Shown: in pieces, positions 1 through 12,280 of the stretch
Layout of the letters: every line of letters begins with the position of its first letter
Position numbering within the stretch: position 1 is the stretch's first letter
Origin: Fistularia commersonii
Lineage: Eukaryota > Chordata > Actinopteri > Syngnathiformes > Fistulariidae
DNA length: 64,000 bases
Assembly: GCA_037954325.1 (NCBI GenBank)
Contig: JBBMNZ010000015.1
Location: 14,674,501-14,738,500 of the forward strand
Direction of reading: 5' to 3'
Made by a program: the position numbers and the translations under genes
The notes under the pieces: generated by a model
Told to the model about the DNA's origin: nothing
The model's input: only the letters and a program-made list of their open reading frames with translations
Databases searched by the model: none

Positions 1-3000
1 TTTTCTTCTCAAGGGCCAACATAATTAAGATGCATTATAGTCCATTTTTCAGTGTATTTTTGCATTGTTTGCTAACTGTTTTGGGATTGTAATCCCAACA
101 AATGACTAAACACCTGTTTTTCTGTAATGCAAGACACACCCCTTTGCAGAAATACATAAGAGAGTTAATGATCCAGAAAAAAAAGACGTATCGTCAATTG
201 ACAGGTGATCTGTCAGAATTAGAGTAGCATCACTGCAAAGTAAAATGCTGCGTGGCAAAAAATAGATTATATGGTACATGAAGAGGTGATGGGGAAGTGG
301 GGGGGGGGGGGGGGGGGGTTAATAATTCAAAGGTGACTAGTTTGATCAGCCACCAGGGAGCATCTTTGCATTGCAGCACCAAGTTTATGAATGTTGAATG
401 AAAGATACACAATGAAAGGTTGAATGATGCAACAATTTTAAAGCAACCTTAGTGTTACCCATTTGTCATCTAAGTATCATCTTTCAAAGGAGAGTCATTG
501 AGCACAAGGAAATAAGAAATGTAACAGCAGCACTTTTTCATTTGATGTGGTGTTGGTGATGACATTCATGACTTGATGACTGACGGATTTTTCCGAAACC
601 CCATAGTCTGCTGTAGAACAAGCTGGGTTCCTTTATGCATATAAATTAGAAAGCCGCTCTGAGGTTTAAGGCTATCAGTGGTGCCCACTGTTACTCAGAT
701 TAAAATAACATGATTACAAAGCTAAAAATTTTGGGCACAGAAAAAAATCAGTGATAAAAGGTTATTATTTCATTAAAATCCATATTCATTAGAAATGATG
801 ATTTTGTGCCAAAGAGATTAAACCGTTCATTTGTATTTTTATTGTACTTTATTGTAAATGGATTGCTTCTTACTATTGGATGTAAAGCATGTGATAATGG
901 CACCTGGTGTTCTGGAAATAGTCTCATTACTCAGTTTCTATTGACTGAAGAAACCACAAGCAATTAAAGCAATTGTGTCCGTGCAAAACTGCCGTAAAGG
1001 CAGTGGTCTCCTGGACAAGGCACCTGAACTTGAAGGGCACATCCATAACTTCTGCGAGACTCTGGAACATGAGCATTTTATTGACCCCATCCCACAGCTT
1101 CAGTAATTGAAGCAAGATATTGCCATCCGTAACGCATTGAAGAGCCATTTGCTATTTCTACTCCTTGGATGATATTTGTCAAGGGCAGTATCACCCAGAA
1201 GGTGCTTCACCTTGGAAAGTGAGTGTGACTAGCAAATAGAGCATAGAGTTTGGACAAATATTATTGTATTTGTTTGCGTCTTGTTAGTCACAAACACATT
1301 TTCATTCAAAATCCAGTGGGTGTATATTCCACCCACCCATCCATTTAGCCCACCATACATTCACACTTTAGATAAAGAAATGAATTTCTCACACAATTCT
1401 TGCAATTATGCCCGTCAGTTATTTGGAGTTTTCAGATCTAATTTTTTTGCGGGCTTGATGCAGACATAGGGAAGAAAACATCCATTTTTTTCCCAAGTCT
1501 AGGATAGCAGTCTGTGTGATATATCAAAGTTTCAAATTGTTCCTGCTGTGAGAGATCAGTTGATGATTTGGTCCGTGTGGGGATGTGGCCAGTGCTTTGA
1601 CAGATGCTAAACAGCCATTTGGGACCAAAGCAGTTGAGCATACAAATGAAACTTGTTTGTGAGGGAGGGAGCTGTCAGAAACCTGCATTAAGTGATTTTT
1701 GTAACTTCGAGGCAGTGCAAAGCATTTCACACTTCAAAGGAGTTATTTTGATCTTGATACAAACATGTGCTTGCTTACTTGTGATACCCACCGTATCAAA
1801 CAGCATCATCCCTGAATTTGATCATTTTAACCAATAAATAACAGGTACATTGGATTGGTGGATTGAATGAAACATTGCGATGGAAACAATGAACAGAGAA
1901 CAAGAACCCAACATGAACTCAAAACAGTACTTTAGGGTTCCTAAAGAGCCTTGTGGGTGGCTTCCTTCCCCACAACACTCTTAATATTAATAAATTGCAT
2001 CTAAAGAGCCTTAACAGATGGAACAGTGTATTTTTGTTTGAGAGTTCAAACTATTACATGTTCAGTTGAATAAGCGAAGCCATTTGGAAACAAACAGTTC
2101 AAAAGACGACGACGATGAGAGTCCATGCGAACAACCACAAGCTTTAGACCGGAAACATTATTGCATGCGAGGAATGGGTACATTTAAAAGGTATACATCA
2201 ACAACAAAAAATTGAAAAACAGATCCATTGAGAAAATACCTTATAGTTCTAATAGTCCCCACAAAGAACCATTTTCAAACTTTTAATGGTCATTTGTGAA
2301 GCCGTAGCACTCAAACAACGGGTATGATCATGACGCATACTGACTGATGCTGGGATTTACAGACTACATTAAGAATTGTTCTCACATATAAGGCAATAAG
2401 ATACTTTGTAGGTGGCAAAGAGGAGATTACCTTCCATTCTGAGTCAGCTTTCTTGTTTGAGACCGTAGGTGGGCAGATAGACTGCTGTAGATCATTTGGT
2501 TTAGACATGCTCATGCCAAGGTCATTGACTTTTTTACAGCTTAGACTGAAAATATTGGAATTAAACCGTATTTAACCAAGCCTCAACAGTATCAGACGCA
2601 TCAGGATTCAATCCCATACCTGGATAGACCTGGATGTGAATCATGTCCTCTGGTACCAGCATGCCAGATGTTATCCGAAGCCGAGATTGGTCTGTTAGGC
2701 TCTTCCAAATAACAGAAGATTACAAAAAGTGGATTAGTGCTGGCAGTAACTGGAATGATAGGACTTTATTATGTGTGTCAATCAAACAAATCAACAAAAA
2801 AAACTAACAGAAAAAAAGGAATTGTCAAAATGACTCATCAGTCAGAAGTAACTTTCATTACATATTATACTTGTTCATTATAATCCTCTCTATAACTGTC
2901 TATCAACGCAGAGGTGAATTTGAATTAAAATTATCATTATTTGTTCCCTTTTGAAGATTGAGTAGAAGAACTCACACGAATCCAAACAATTATTTTTGTT

Positions 3001-4015
3001 GATGGTCCACAATTTTTTGTTTTCTTTAATTGCCAATTTTGAGGTACGACTGAGTCAGAATATGTAAATGCAGTGCTGGCAGTGGAATTGAGGGTTTGCA
3101 TCCTCCTTACTAAAACCTAATGTTTGGCACATAAAAAGCCATTATATATTACTACTGCATCTGATATTACACATTTTGGTTTGCTTTCAAGGTTGAACAA
3201 AGTTTCTTTTCTGCCATAGAATTTGAAGAAACAAAGGTGGGTACTCTTATGATAACATAAAAGCTATCGGCCCAGAACCAACACCCTCGGCTCATCACTT
3301 TTTGTTGCCAAGGATCTGAACAATGCACACAAAACTATTTGTATAAAGCTTTTGAACTGAAAGGGTGATAGACAGAACAGTAGGAGGCAATGCATTGGTG
3401 GAGGAGTGAGACTGCAATAATTCTCACCACACGTGGGTGATGTGTAACCTTCTAAGTTGATGTCATCATTTTCAAGAGGAGGACATTTAATGCTGTAATA
3501 GATCATAGAGATTTCCAAAAAAAATGTCATTTACCTCAGTTTTTTGTCTCCAAAGAGTAGCCCCAAGACATCCCAGGCTTCTCAGAAGAGAACCAAATCA
3601 AAGCCAAGAACTAACAATTGCTTTCCGGCAGCTCATGGTTTGGTGCCACCCAAACCCTAAGAATGAAGTCATTACTGACAATGCCTCACTATGCTTGCTA
3701 AAACAAAGTGCTCCATCTGCTCCATTGTGCTTTTATTAGCTGTTTCTTTTTACACTGAAGATGTAAAGTTTTCAACTTTCCCTCTTTTAATTAGAAAAAT
3801 GAAAAATCTGTTTTATTGAAGCTTTATCATTGCTGGCAAAGGTGTGAATTGAGGGAAAATACTGAAATTGAGTGACCACAATTTTTTTTGAGACCATCAC
3901 TGGCTAATTGCAAATAATGTTACCTGTCATCTGCATTACATTACCGGTAATCAACCCCTTCACTGTTGCTCTACTACAAGCAAACAAGCATTCATTCATT
4001 TTTGTTTTTATATCT
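1..4015. other. Non-coding AT-rich stretch, no gene recognised
   Basis: No open frame here has convincing protein character, paired splice sites or a recognisable domain. The longest frames (for example 3264-3530 minus and 927-1148 minus, about 70-90 codons) are within chance expectation. A 20-base G run lies at 299-318. I see no recognisable transposon in this part. Confidence 0.55.
299..318 (+). repeat. Poly-G homopolymer, 20 bases
   Basis: Twenty uninterrupted G residues follow a G-rich lead-in (ATGGGGAAGT). Long G runs are rare in AT-rich vertebrate introns and can fold into quadruplexes. They are also prone to assembly length error. Confidence 0.9.
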
Positions 4016-4017
4016 AC

Positions 4018-4145
4018 CGATGATCCTGCACCCCAGTTTTCTGGGGTGATTGAGTAAAGCCTAGAGGTGTCGTTCATCCTGGACCGGTCACCAGTCAATC
4101 ACAGGGCAACATATAGAGACATACAACCACCTACTCACTCACAAG
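4018..4145 (-). repeat. Fragment (3' half) of teleost tRNA-headed interspersed repeat
   Basis: On the plus strand the segment reads 'gatcctgcaccccagttt...', then 'ggaccggtcaccagtcaatc', then 'acagggcaacatatagagac'. In reverse this matches, from memory, the distal part of the common fish repeat that begins GGCACGGTGG and contains 'CTGTGATGGACTGGCGACCTGTCC'. The tRNA-like head is absent. Other copies of the same family in this window are at 34390-34520 and 55680-55970. Confidence 0.6.
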
Positions 4146-5984
4146 CGTGGAGCAAATAGGAATGCAGAGCTTGCTGCATTTTGCTTCTGTGATACTCAAA
4201 CTAGTAAAAGAAAAAGACTCACCGCATTATAAAAACAACCCCCCCAAAAAATCAAATTTTCGCTTAATATGTAGCATTTCTCCACAGTGCGGTGCAGCCA
4301 GCATCGATATTCTCTCATGCAGAAGTACAATGTTTACTTGAAAAAAAGAGACCCTACAAAAAAAAAAATGGAACAGATTTTCATTTAACATTCAACCATC
4401 ACGATTAGCACTATTAATCAGTAATGTCATATTTCTCAAATATACCCATTATACTATAAGTATTTTTAATTTTTTTTGACATTCAATCATTTATGTGTTG
4501 TTTTTGCTTTCCCCAGGGGAATTGGTTGGCTTTTGGCTTTACAATTTCATTCCAGCCCTCTAAATCTATGAAATACATCTGGCTTTCCTTACTTATCTTG
4601 TAAGTTAATATAACAGTGGTGGGGGTTTGCATAAGCTCAGAGCTAATTTGAACAGTGGGCCTGACAGCCCCTTTAATCCCCCTCAAAACACTGGCTTTTC
4701 TCCACGCTCCGGTTTTACCAGTAGACTGCAGTTCATACAGGAATCTTTCCTCTTTGCTAATGTATGGGTCGGAAGATACCTTTGGCAGGCACTGCTTTGT
4801 TAGCTGCTATATTGTAAATTAAAGTCTCAGATGCAGAAAATCTGTGATTGTTGAATATATGTCAAACATTAAAATTAAATCTCAACTATTTATTGTTTAT
4901 CAGTTATTTGTGGCAGCGAAAAGGGAAAAATCAAAAAGTAATTATCGGAGGAAGTTGGAGGTTTTACTACCCTGAATGGGACCGCGGTGCATCTGCTGCA
5001 GGTTAATGGGATTGTTTGTTGGTGCCTGTGGCTTATCAGGCTCTGAGATGTTAGTTTTTTTGACTTGCTGATTCAGACCAAAAACTGTAGTGTTCAAATA
5101 GTAGTGGCTGCATTTCTAGGTGATTGTTAATTTTGGTGTGGTAGGAAAAAACAAAATAGCCGATGTGAATGGATACTACTGAGAATACAATAAAAAGTGC
5201 TCGCAAACATCTCTGAAATTCTAAATTATCATACTGATAGTGTCCCTGCAAAGTATAATTTGAGAAGATGTAATTTCTAAGAAAAGCCTTTCAGTTGAAC
5301 TCAAGGTATACATTTATGCTCTTAATATCCAAATCACACACGACAAAAGAAAAACAAGATTCTGTAACAAAAGAAACCTCAAACTAGCTCTGCATTAAAC
5401 TCCTTTCTGCAGTTTGTCCGCTGTGTAAATTGCACTGTTTCTCACAAAAATAAGAAGGATGGACTCAAACTTGCAGAGAGAGGGGCTCTGTCCCTGGGTA
5501 GCACGGTGATCAGTGCTAAATATGTGGGATTTTCCTGCAGTTCAAATCCTGCTCTTCTAAATTGGGACCTCGCTTATGCAAGACTGGAACTAACAGATTC
5601 TAAACCACAGTCACTGTCATTACACACGGTTCTGCCTATTTATAGCACTCAATGATATTCATTGATCACATCAGCACAATCACATTGGTCTTGTGTGACA
5701 CAGTGGGAGGTGTTATCACTCGTGCTAAGAAATATTTGAAAAGCTTTGTATGAAATCACACACATCTCATAACTGGTATGGGCTTTTGGAATATTAAAGT
5801 GATAATGTAGCATTAATTTGCAGTTTTGCAATATTTTGTTAGCCTGCATAGAAGGTTTTTTATTTTAATGGTTTCAAGTGTTTATGGATCTGGACTTCTT
5901 CTCAACACACATTCATTTTACTCCATGAATACAAGTTGTGCTACCATGTTGAACGTATGAATTCAAATATCTTTTTTCTTGTGG
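4146..5984. other. Non-coding AT-rich stretch
   Basis: No gene recognised. At 5498-5590 a weak tRNA-like head ('gggtagcacggtgatcag' followed by 'gttcaaatcctgctc') may be a decayed start of the GGCACGGTGG repeat family, but it is too diverged to call firmly. Confidence 0.5.
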
Positions 5985-6949
5985 CTGTCATTTCATCTCC
6001 AGGATCTTGAAACGCTTCCTACGGAGCCATTCCTTAGTTGCCCTGGCTGTGTGTTTCGGGTTGTTGTCTTACTGGAAGACCCAGCCACAACCCATTTTCA
6101 AGGCTCTTACTGAGGGAAGGAGGTTGTTGGCCAAGATCTTGCGATACTTGGCCCCATCCATCCTTCCTTCATACGGCGCAGTCGTCTTGCCCCCTTTGCG
6201 GAAAAGCATCCCCAAAGAATGATGGTCCCACCTCTGTACTTCATGTTTGGGATGGCGTTCTTGGGGTTGTACTCATCCTTCTTCTTCCTCCAAACACGGC
6301 GAGTGGAGTTTAGACCAAAAAGCTCTATTTTTGTCTCATCAGACCACATGATCTTCTTCTATCTCTCCTCTGGATCATCCAGATGGTCTCTGGCAAACGT
6401 CGGTTGGGCCTGGACATGTGGTGGCTTGAGCAGGGGGAGCTTGCGTGCCCTACAGGATTTGAATCCATGATGGCGTACTGTGTTACTCATGGTTTTCTTT
6501 GAGACTGTGGTTGCAGCTCTCTTCAGGTCATTGATCAGTCCAGCCATATAGTTCTGGGCTGATCCCTCGTGATCACTGATGCCCCAGGAGGTGAGATCTT
6601 GCTTGGAGCCCCAGACGGAGGGAGATTGACCGTCATCTTGAACTTCTTCCATTTTCTAATAATCGCCCTTTAGCCCATCCCAGCCGTGTGCAGGTCTACA
6701 ATTTTATCCCTGATGTCCTTGCACAGCTCTCTGGTCTTGGCCATTGTGGAGAGGTTGGAGTTTGAATGTGTGGAGAGGAATCTTTTATTCAGGTAAAGAG
6801 TTCAAACTGGTGCAGTTAATACAGGTAATGAGTGGAGAACAGGAGGGCTTCTTAAAGAAGAATTCTTACTGGTTGGTAGGTAATCAGATACTAGTCATAC
6901 TATAAAATGCATTTAATTACTTTAAAAAAAATCATACAATGACACACAC
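5985..6949 (-). mobile_element. Tc1/mariner element A, truncated and inactive
   Basis: A minus-strand Tc1-like element. Its inner 5' terminal region is at about 6830-6949, with phrases typical of fish Tc1 copies such as 'gagtggagaacaggagggc' and 'aattcttactggttggtagg'. The transposase remnant follows at 6744 down to about 6001. The far end stops just after the KHTARATKEWL block, so the catalytic glutamate region, the stop codon and the distal terminal repeat are missing. The outer part of the near terminal repeat has also been lost and is replaced by alternating CA/TG sequence that leads into element B. The copy is clearly dead. Confidence 0.9.
6001..6744 (-). pseudogene. Tc1 transposase pseudogene (element A)
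   Basis: The reading frame starts with ATG at 6744 (MAKTRELCKDIRDKIVDLH), the usual N-terminus of fish Tc1 transposases. An in-frame TAA occurs at 6672-6670 (residue 25). Part of the helix-turn-helix is deleted there, because AGMG runs almost directly into AIIRKWKK. The frame then shifts. SCRARKLPLLKPPHVQAQ (about 6450) and WSDETKIELFG (about 6345, with the first catalytic Asp) are readable, followed by RVWRKKKDEYNPKN and ILWGCFSAKG. Another stop at 6071-6069 precedes DNNPKHTARATK, where the family has DNDPKH, so the second catalytic Asp reads Asn. The third catalytic residue lies beyond the truncation. Several stops, frameshifts and lost residues rule out activity. Confidence 0.92.
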
Positions 6950-6983
6950 ACTGTGTGTGTGCATGTGCACGTGCATGCATACA
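6941..6983. repeat. CA/TG alternating purine-pyrimidine tract
   Basis: ACACACACACTGTGTGTGTG is followed by GCATGTGCACGTGCATGC, which is almost entirely alternating purine-pyrimidine and partly self-complementary. It sits exactly at the junction of the two Tc1 elements, replacing the outer end of element A. Confidence 0.85.
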
Positions 6984-7811
6984 CGGTGGGGCAAAAAAGT
7001 ATTTAGTAGATGTGCACCAGGCCTGGAAGACTGAATCTGCAACAGGTAAGCAGATTGGTGTGAAGAAATCAACTGTGGGAGTATCGATTAGAAAATTGAA
7101 GACATACCTGGCCACTGATAACCTCCCTTGACCTGGGGTTCCACGCAAGATCTCACCCTGTGGCGTGATCACTAGAGCGGTGAGCAAAATTCTCAGAACC
7201 ACATGGGAGGACGTAGTGACTGACCAGCAGAGAGCTGGGACCAAAGTAACGCATGACACCACCGGGGACTCAAATCCTGCAGTGCCAGACGTGTCCCCAT
7301 GCTTAAGCCAGTACACGTCCTGGCCCGTCTGATGTTTGCGAGAACATTTGGTTGATCCAGAAGAGGAATGGGTGAATGTCCTATGGTCAGATGAAACCAA
7401 AATAGAAATTTGAGGTAAAAACTTGACTTGTTGTGTATGGAAGAGAAAGAATGCCGAGTTGCATACTAATATCACCACACCTACTGTGAAGTTTGGGGTT
7501 GGAATGGGACAAAATACCAGCAGCAGTGTGTGAAAACCTTGCGAAGACTTACAGAAAACGTTTGACCTCTGCCATTGTCAACAAAGGGTATGTGACAAAG
7601 TATTGAGGTGAACCTTTGTTATTGACCAAATACTTATTTTCCTCCATAATTTGCAAATACATTCTTTAAAAATCAGACAATGTGATTTTCTGGATTTTTT
7701 TTTCTCCTTCTGTCGCTCATAGTTGAAGAATACTTATGATGAAAATTACAGGCCTCCATCTTTTTACGTGGGCGAACTTGTGCAATTGGTGGCTGACTAA
7801 ATATTTTTTAG
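6984..7811 (+). mobile_element. Tc1/mariner element B, internally deleted
   Basis: A plus-strand Tc1-like copy of a different subfamily from A. It opens with 'cggtggggcaaaaaagtatt', matching the outer tip of the fish Tc1 terminal repeat, and closes at 7791-7811 with 'ggctgactaaatattttttagc', the eroded inverted match. The 3' arm also carries 'cagacaatgtgattttctgg' and 'gaaaattacaggcctcc'. Most of the 5' arm and the first transposase codons are deleted, so the coding remnant starts about 24 bp inside the tip. A GTGC microsatellite begins directly at the 3' tip. Confidence 0.9.
7008..7600 (+). pseudogene. Tc1 transposase pseudogene (element B)
   Basis: Coding remnants run on the plus strand. 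The HTH part reads 'HQAWKTESATGKQIGVKKS'-like in broken frames (7010-7075), then comes GVPRKISPCGVIT (about 7138-7175). Further on are the QRAGTKVTHDTTGDS region (about 7230-7270) and WSDETKIEI (about 7385-7410), followed by an in-frame stop where the family has Phe-Gly. KNLTCCVWKRKNAELH and NITTPTVKFGVG follow. The frame then jumps directly to the C-terminal block (KTFDLCHCQQRVCDKVLR, out of frame), so the segment with the second Asp and the Glu of the DDE triad is deleted. The 192-codon open frame on the opposite strand (6900-7478) is only an antisense shadow of this remnant. Confidence 0.88.
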
Positions 7812-7843
7812 CGTGCGTGCGTGCGTGCGTGTGTGCGTGTGAA
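7811..7843 (+). repeat. (GTGC)n/(GT)n microsatellite
   Basis: GCGTGCGTGCGTGCGTGCGT then GTGCGTGTG begins at the eroded tip of Tc1 element B, which suggests the repeat grew at the insertion junction. Confidence 0.9.
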
Positions 7844-9578
7844 AAGATGTAGATACCTCCAAAGAGGAAGAAAAAAGGTGTAGGAACCATTGATAATATG
7901 CACATACAATGACAACTATTTTTGTCTTCCATACCTGATGAATTTTTATTTGTACCATGGCTGCGTTTTTGATGCGTTATTTTAAGTATTTTGGAATGGG
8001 GGTACTCTAAAAGACTTTTTCTTTGCTTTCCCTGAAGACCAGGGAACCAAATCCAAAGAAATAATTTCTGTGAATTTAAATTCTATAAAAATCACGCTTT
8101 CCGATTTTTCTTTTTTATATTCCCCTTCCTTCCCACATAGTGCTTATTTTTAGTGAAACACGCACGCACATGCACACATGCAGTATTACATTGCCCAGCA
8201 AGGCCTGTGAAAGGACGGTCATGTAGCACATAAGGAAAAGAGCGTTGTCCCATGGCACCTCCAGCATTTTCTATTCTGACCCAGTCCCAGCATTTTCATT
8301 TAATCGGCAGGTAGTCAACCTTGTTTACAGCTTTTGAAGAGGATGCCTCTTCCTGTACTTTCCATCACATTTTATCTTGTACTGAAGCGTTTTGGTTGAT
8401 CTTAGGTCTGGAAAAAGAAAAAAATTGGCTACATGGTTTTTGATTTACACAGATCTCAGCAAGTGCTTGCTATTGTAAAGTCACCTTTCATCAACAGAAA
8501 AAAGAAACCCAACTCATCTTTGCGAAGGTCTCAAAATACATTCCCTCATTTCACCCTTGTGCCCAAAAGCTGGAACATTAACCTCTGTATTATTCACACT
8601 GATATCTGTGTACAGAAGATGCTTTCATTATTTTGAGAGCTGCATGTCCTTCATTGATGCAGTGGGTGGAAACAGAGATGCGACTCAACACCCTTGAACT
8701 TTTCTTTAAAGTTGACCATTCATTGTTTTGAAAATCTAAGTCAATAGTCCTCGCACCTCGTTCTCTCTCCTATGTAAAATATGCTTCATATGGATTATTT
8801 GAGTCCTGTTTCCAGTGTTAAATCAAAAGCAGTCCCTTGTGACTGAATTGGCATGTCAATTTTAAAGAAACCCACAACCTCTATTCAAATTTTCTCTATA
8901 TATAGAAAAGACATGCCAAGGGTTTTGTAAAGTAAATGTGCAAGTGGTTATCCTTTTGACAATATTTTAATATTTCCTTATTATGCGTTCTCGTTTAAAT
9001 TTTTTTTGGCACATTTAATCACGTCACTTCTTGCTAGAATCTTCTTCTTGTGGCAACTGGACTTGATTTTTCTTTCCTTGAAGACATGTCACCTGTCATC
9101 TGAGAGGCTTCTTCAGCTCAGACTGAATTTAATCACAATACTGTTGTCTTGTTGGTTACTCTTGTCATGGCATGAATTTTTTGTTTTGAATAACACAATT
9201 AGATTTGAGCTGATATCCCATTAATACCTGGCAAGTATTCCCCCACTGTTGAAGGCAAAATTTAATCTGTCAAACCTTATTGCTTGGTAAAATTTTATTT
9301 TAATACTTGCATTATGAATATTCTTGAATCTTGAGGCAGCAATGTACGTTTTTGCTGGAAAATGGGCTTGTAAGTTTCAAACGCAAAATGCATTTTGAAG
9401 TGAAGGGAAAATGTTGATTTGACACGATGGACATGTTTGCTTTTTCCCAACTGTGCTTTTTCAAGCACTCTATGTGACTTTTCTGCCTGATTTTAATTGG
9501 AACACCATCCCTTAAGCAGTTATTTTAAACCTTGTTCTTAAAAATCAATTCTTGATATTGCCTACTTGTGAATTTTTT
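7844..9578. other. Non-coding AT-rich stretch
   Basis: No coding exon, RNA gene or clear mobile element was recognised. Short CA-rich patches occur near 8159-8180. Open frames (8433-8636 plus, 9006-9224 plus) are short and have no protein-like features. Confidence 0.5.
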
Positions 9579-9810
9579 GGCTGTGGCTCAGTTGGTAGAG
9601 CGGGCGTTCCTCCAATTGGAAGGTTGGTCATTCAACTCTCAATTACTTCTGTCTGCATGGTAAGGTGACCTCGGACAAGACAATGAACCCCAAGTTGGCC
9701 CGGTTTGCAGCTTGCATGGCAGCTCTGCAACCATCGGTGTGAGAGTGTTCCTGAATGGGTGAATACAATCAAGTGTAAAGAGCTTTGAATGTGCAAGGCC
9801 TAAAGCATGG
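9579..9810 (+). mobile_element. tRNA-derived SINE-like repeat, copy 1
   Basis: The head 'ctgtggctcagttggtagag' matches a Pol III box A (TGGCTCAGTTGG) as in tRNA-derived SINEs. The box B position ('gaaggttggtcattcaactc') is eroded. The body 'cctcggacaagacaatgaac', 'gcagctctgcaaccatcggt' and 'tgaatgggtgaatacaatca' and the tail 'agtgtaaagagctttga' match the widespread fish repeat. Copies 2 (48749-48998) and 3 (39762-39915) share the same body. The reverse-strand open frame here (9639-9869) is a shadow. Confidence 0.8.
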
Positions 9811-11879
9811 GAAAAATGATTTACTCGAAAAGTCATTGTCATAAATACAGTAAGGAAACAGTAAAACAATAAAGATTATTGAGGACAAAAACATGTGCTT
9901 ATTTAAATACTATCAGGTATTTTTATTCTATTTTTGCTGTTAGCATTAACATCTGAAAAGGTAGCCTATCAGTATATAATGAACAGCAAGACATTTTGAT
10001 GAAATCACAATGACAGAAATGTGATTACTCAGTTTAGGGAGTTGTGTAGCTCTTAGGACTGCCACAGTGAGCACTGTGAGGCACATTTTGTTTATCATTT
10101 CTTGGAAGCAGAGGAAGGGGAGCTGCTATTTTTCCCTGAGGCCAGAGTCAGCACACAACTAGCAAGATGTTTTCCATTCGACTTGTTGGTCATTTTTGTT
10201 GCACCCTTTGTTTGCAAATTGGACGAGAACTGCAGTTTTTGCCCAGCTGCTGAATCACTCAACATGTTTTCCATCTCACAAATCACACCTTTTGCAAAAA
10301 GTCACATACACCGGGTCACTGTTTGAAGCCCGACAGAGTCAGAGTGTGAACCTTTTGAGGTGCTGACTGAAGGCAACGGGTTTTTGTTGCTTAATGGTTC
10401 AATGCGGTCTCTACATCCATTGTCAGCATTTGCACTTGAGTGGTGGTCAGTGTTGCGCCGCTCAGCGTGCTGCCAAACCATAATTTCCCTCCCACTGTTT
10501 ACATTTTTGTGGGTTACAAACAATAATGACTGAAAGTGATTAGCTCTTGTTGAAAATCCAGGGGGATATATGATACTTCAGAGTGGACCATTCACTGTTA
10601 CTGTCGAGTGACTCTTCTAGTTCCATTACTGGGCAGATGCAGCAAACCCATTTATACGACTGTATAAATTGGTTGTATGTATCAAGTATTTAATCAGTCA
10701 AAAGAGAGCATGGGGTTTACTCTAGTTGAGCACCACAGGGGAGTGTTCCTTCACCTCGTACTCCTTTGACTCCAAGTAAATCTCCAAAAAATGCAACACG
10801 GCCGTTTGTCCGACCATGTTTGTGTTTCACAATATTCTATATTGTGCAGGAATGGGACCACATGACCTGCATGGTGTTTGGTATTCGCTGCAAAACTGTC
10901 AGTTGCTGGATGCCTGAAAGATTTGGTTTTGGAGGTTCAGACTGGTCACTCGTACTTTGTGTCTGGAACTGGGTTGCCTGGAGAGAGACTGCGTCCATAA
11001 GTCTCTCTAAAATATGTCCCAGGAAAATTCCCATGTGTTTTTGGAAATTTGAAAGACATCTTTCCTTAAGCTTGGTTTTTATTATTGTCTCTCCCTGGCA
11101 TTCCTGTTGTGGTAATACAGTAATAACATACCAACATGCAGGCTGCTTTGAAAATCTCCTCAATGACAATTAAGATGGACAATTAAAGGTCCCTGAGGTA
11201 TCTGACCTGAGAAAACAAAATCTCATCTCTTCTAGCTCAAAATAGCAGAGAACCTGCTTCTAATTCAAATAAAGTGCCACCGTCGTGACAAGCAGTGTTA
11301 TGGGTGTTAGAGCTGTCAGCTGATACAGCACAGCATGACTTTGAGTGTCAGGACAAGGACAGCTTGAACATGTGAGGCTCCTTTTATATGTCACCTTGAA
11401 ATCCATCTTAGTATTATAAATATAGTTATCCATTGATATTGAAATGTTATTCATATATAAAAAAAAACAAGGGTATGTCTTGCACTTTGTATGAGGAAGT
11501 GAGATCAGTCATTTGTATGATGCTTAACTAACCTATGGATGATTATATGGTTAGAACGGCACATTTATTATGATAAACTATCTTGGCTGCAACTATGTTT
11601 CTTCATCACACTAGTCATGACCAAACTTGTGTTAAATAATAGGCTCCATTTCTCAAAAGGTGAGCCCATTTGTCTTTATACTATTTCTCTTGCACAATGG
11701 ATATAACCTTTGACTGGTATTTATGGAACAATTCTCAACAGTATCTGTCTGTATAGAACAAACCCATGCTGTTATGTATGCCACAAAGTAATCCTTTAGA
11801 GCTCTCCGGAGGTATTTCTGCACGCAAATGTACACAGATTCTTTGTGATAACAGTGTATCAGCAAGAATGAAAGGTGTT
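9811..11879. other. Non-coding stretch, open frames not recognised
   Basis: Frames of 110-135 codons lie open on both strands around 10766-11173. Neither shows a recognisable motif, signal peptide or splice context. Being open on both strands at once argues for chance in this composition. Nothing else stands out. Confidence 0.45.
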
Positions 11880-12280
11880 CTAGACTGGGGAAACCAGCAA
11901 TGTACGGTTTAGAGATCGTGTCTGAAAGGAAAACAAAAATAAAAAAGAATGATGAAAAAGTTCAGGTGCTTTCTGGGAATGTCACAGATGGATACGATAG
12001 GGAACGAGGACGTCAGAGGGACCGCGTGTGTTCGTTGTTTCGGAGGTAAAGTCGGAGAGGCTTGGACATCTTCAGAAGAAGGATAAGGGTGGGAGAAAGC
12101 ACAGGTTGGAACGACCAGGCAGGAAGTCCACAGAAAGATCTGAGTAGAGATTCATGAATTGAGTGAACGAGGACATGAAGTTTTGTCAGTGTGAGAAAAG
12201 AGATGCGGAGAAGGTTAGATTGGAGGCAGATGATTTGCTTTGACAACTCCTGAAGGAATCCGCCGAAAGGAGAAGACGAC
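11880..12280 (+). mobile_element. RTE-like LINE 3' fragment, copy C
   Basis: A 5'-truncated LINE remnant. 'gaccagcaatgtacggttta' style sequence at 11885-11915 corresponds to the conserved 'RPAMLYGLE' region. 'gaggcttggacatcttcag' (about 12056) corresponds to RWFGHVQRR, 'gaaccgaccaggcaggaag' style sequence to the GRPKRR block, and 'ggttagattggaggcagatg' (12210-12230) to RWRQMI. The end 'cgccgaaaggagaagacgac' is the usual 3' tip of this family. It is heavily mutated with no intact frame. It continues into a 564-bp flank that is shared with copy B. Confidence 0.82.

Noticed and set aside
927..1148. 73-codon minus frame with a protein-like composition
   Set aside because: Too short, no domain recognised, no splice sites or promoter that would support it.
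1925..2290. Possible decayed MITE with 'aaagagcc' and 'aaagaacc' motifs
   Set aside because: No terminal inverted repeats or consistent body could be traced.
6900..7478. 192-codon open frame on the minus strand
   Set aside because: It is the antisense of the Tc1 element B transposase remnant; the plus strand shows WSDETK and other transposase blocks.
10766..11173. 135-codon plus and 110-codon minus open frames over the same DNA
   Set aside because: No motif, signal or splice context, and both strands are open together, which points to chance.
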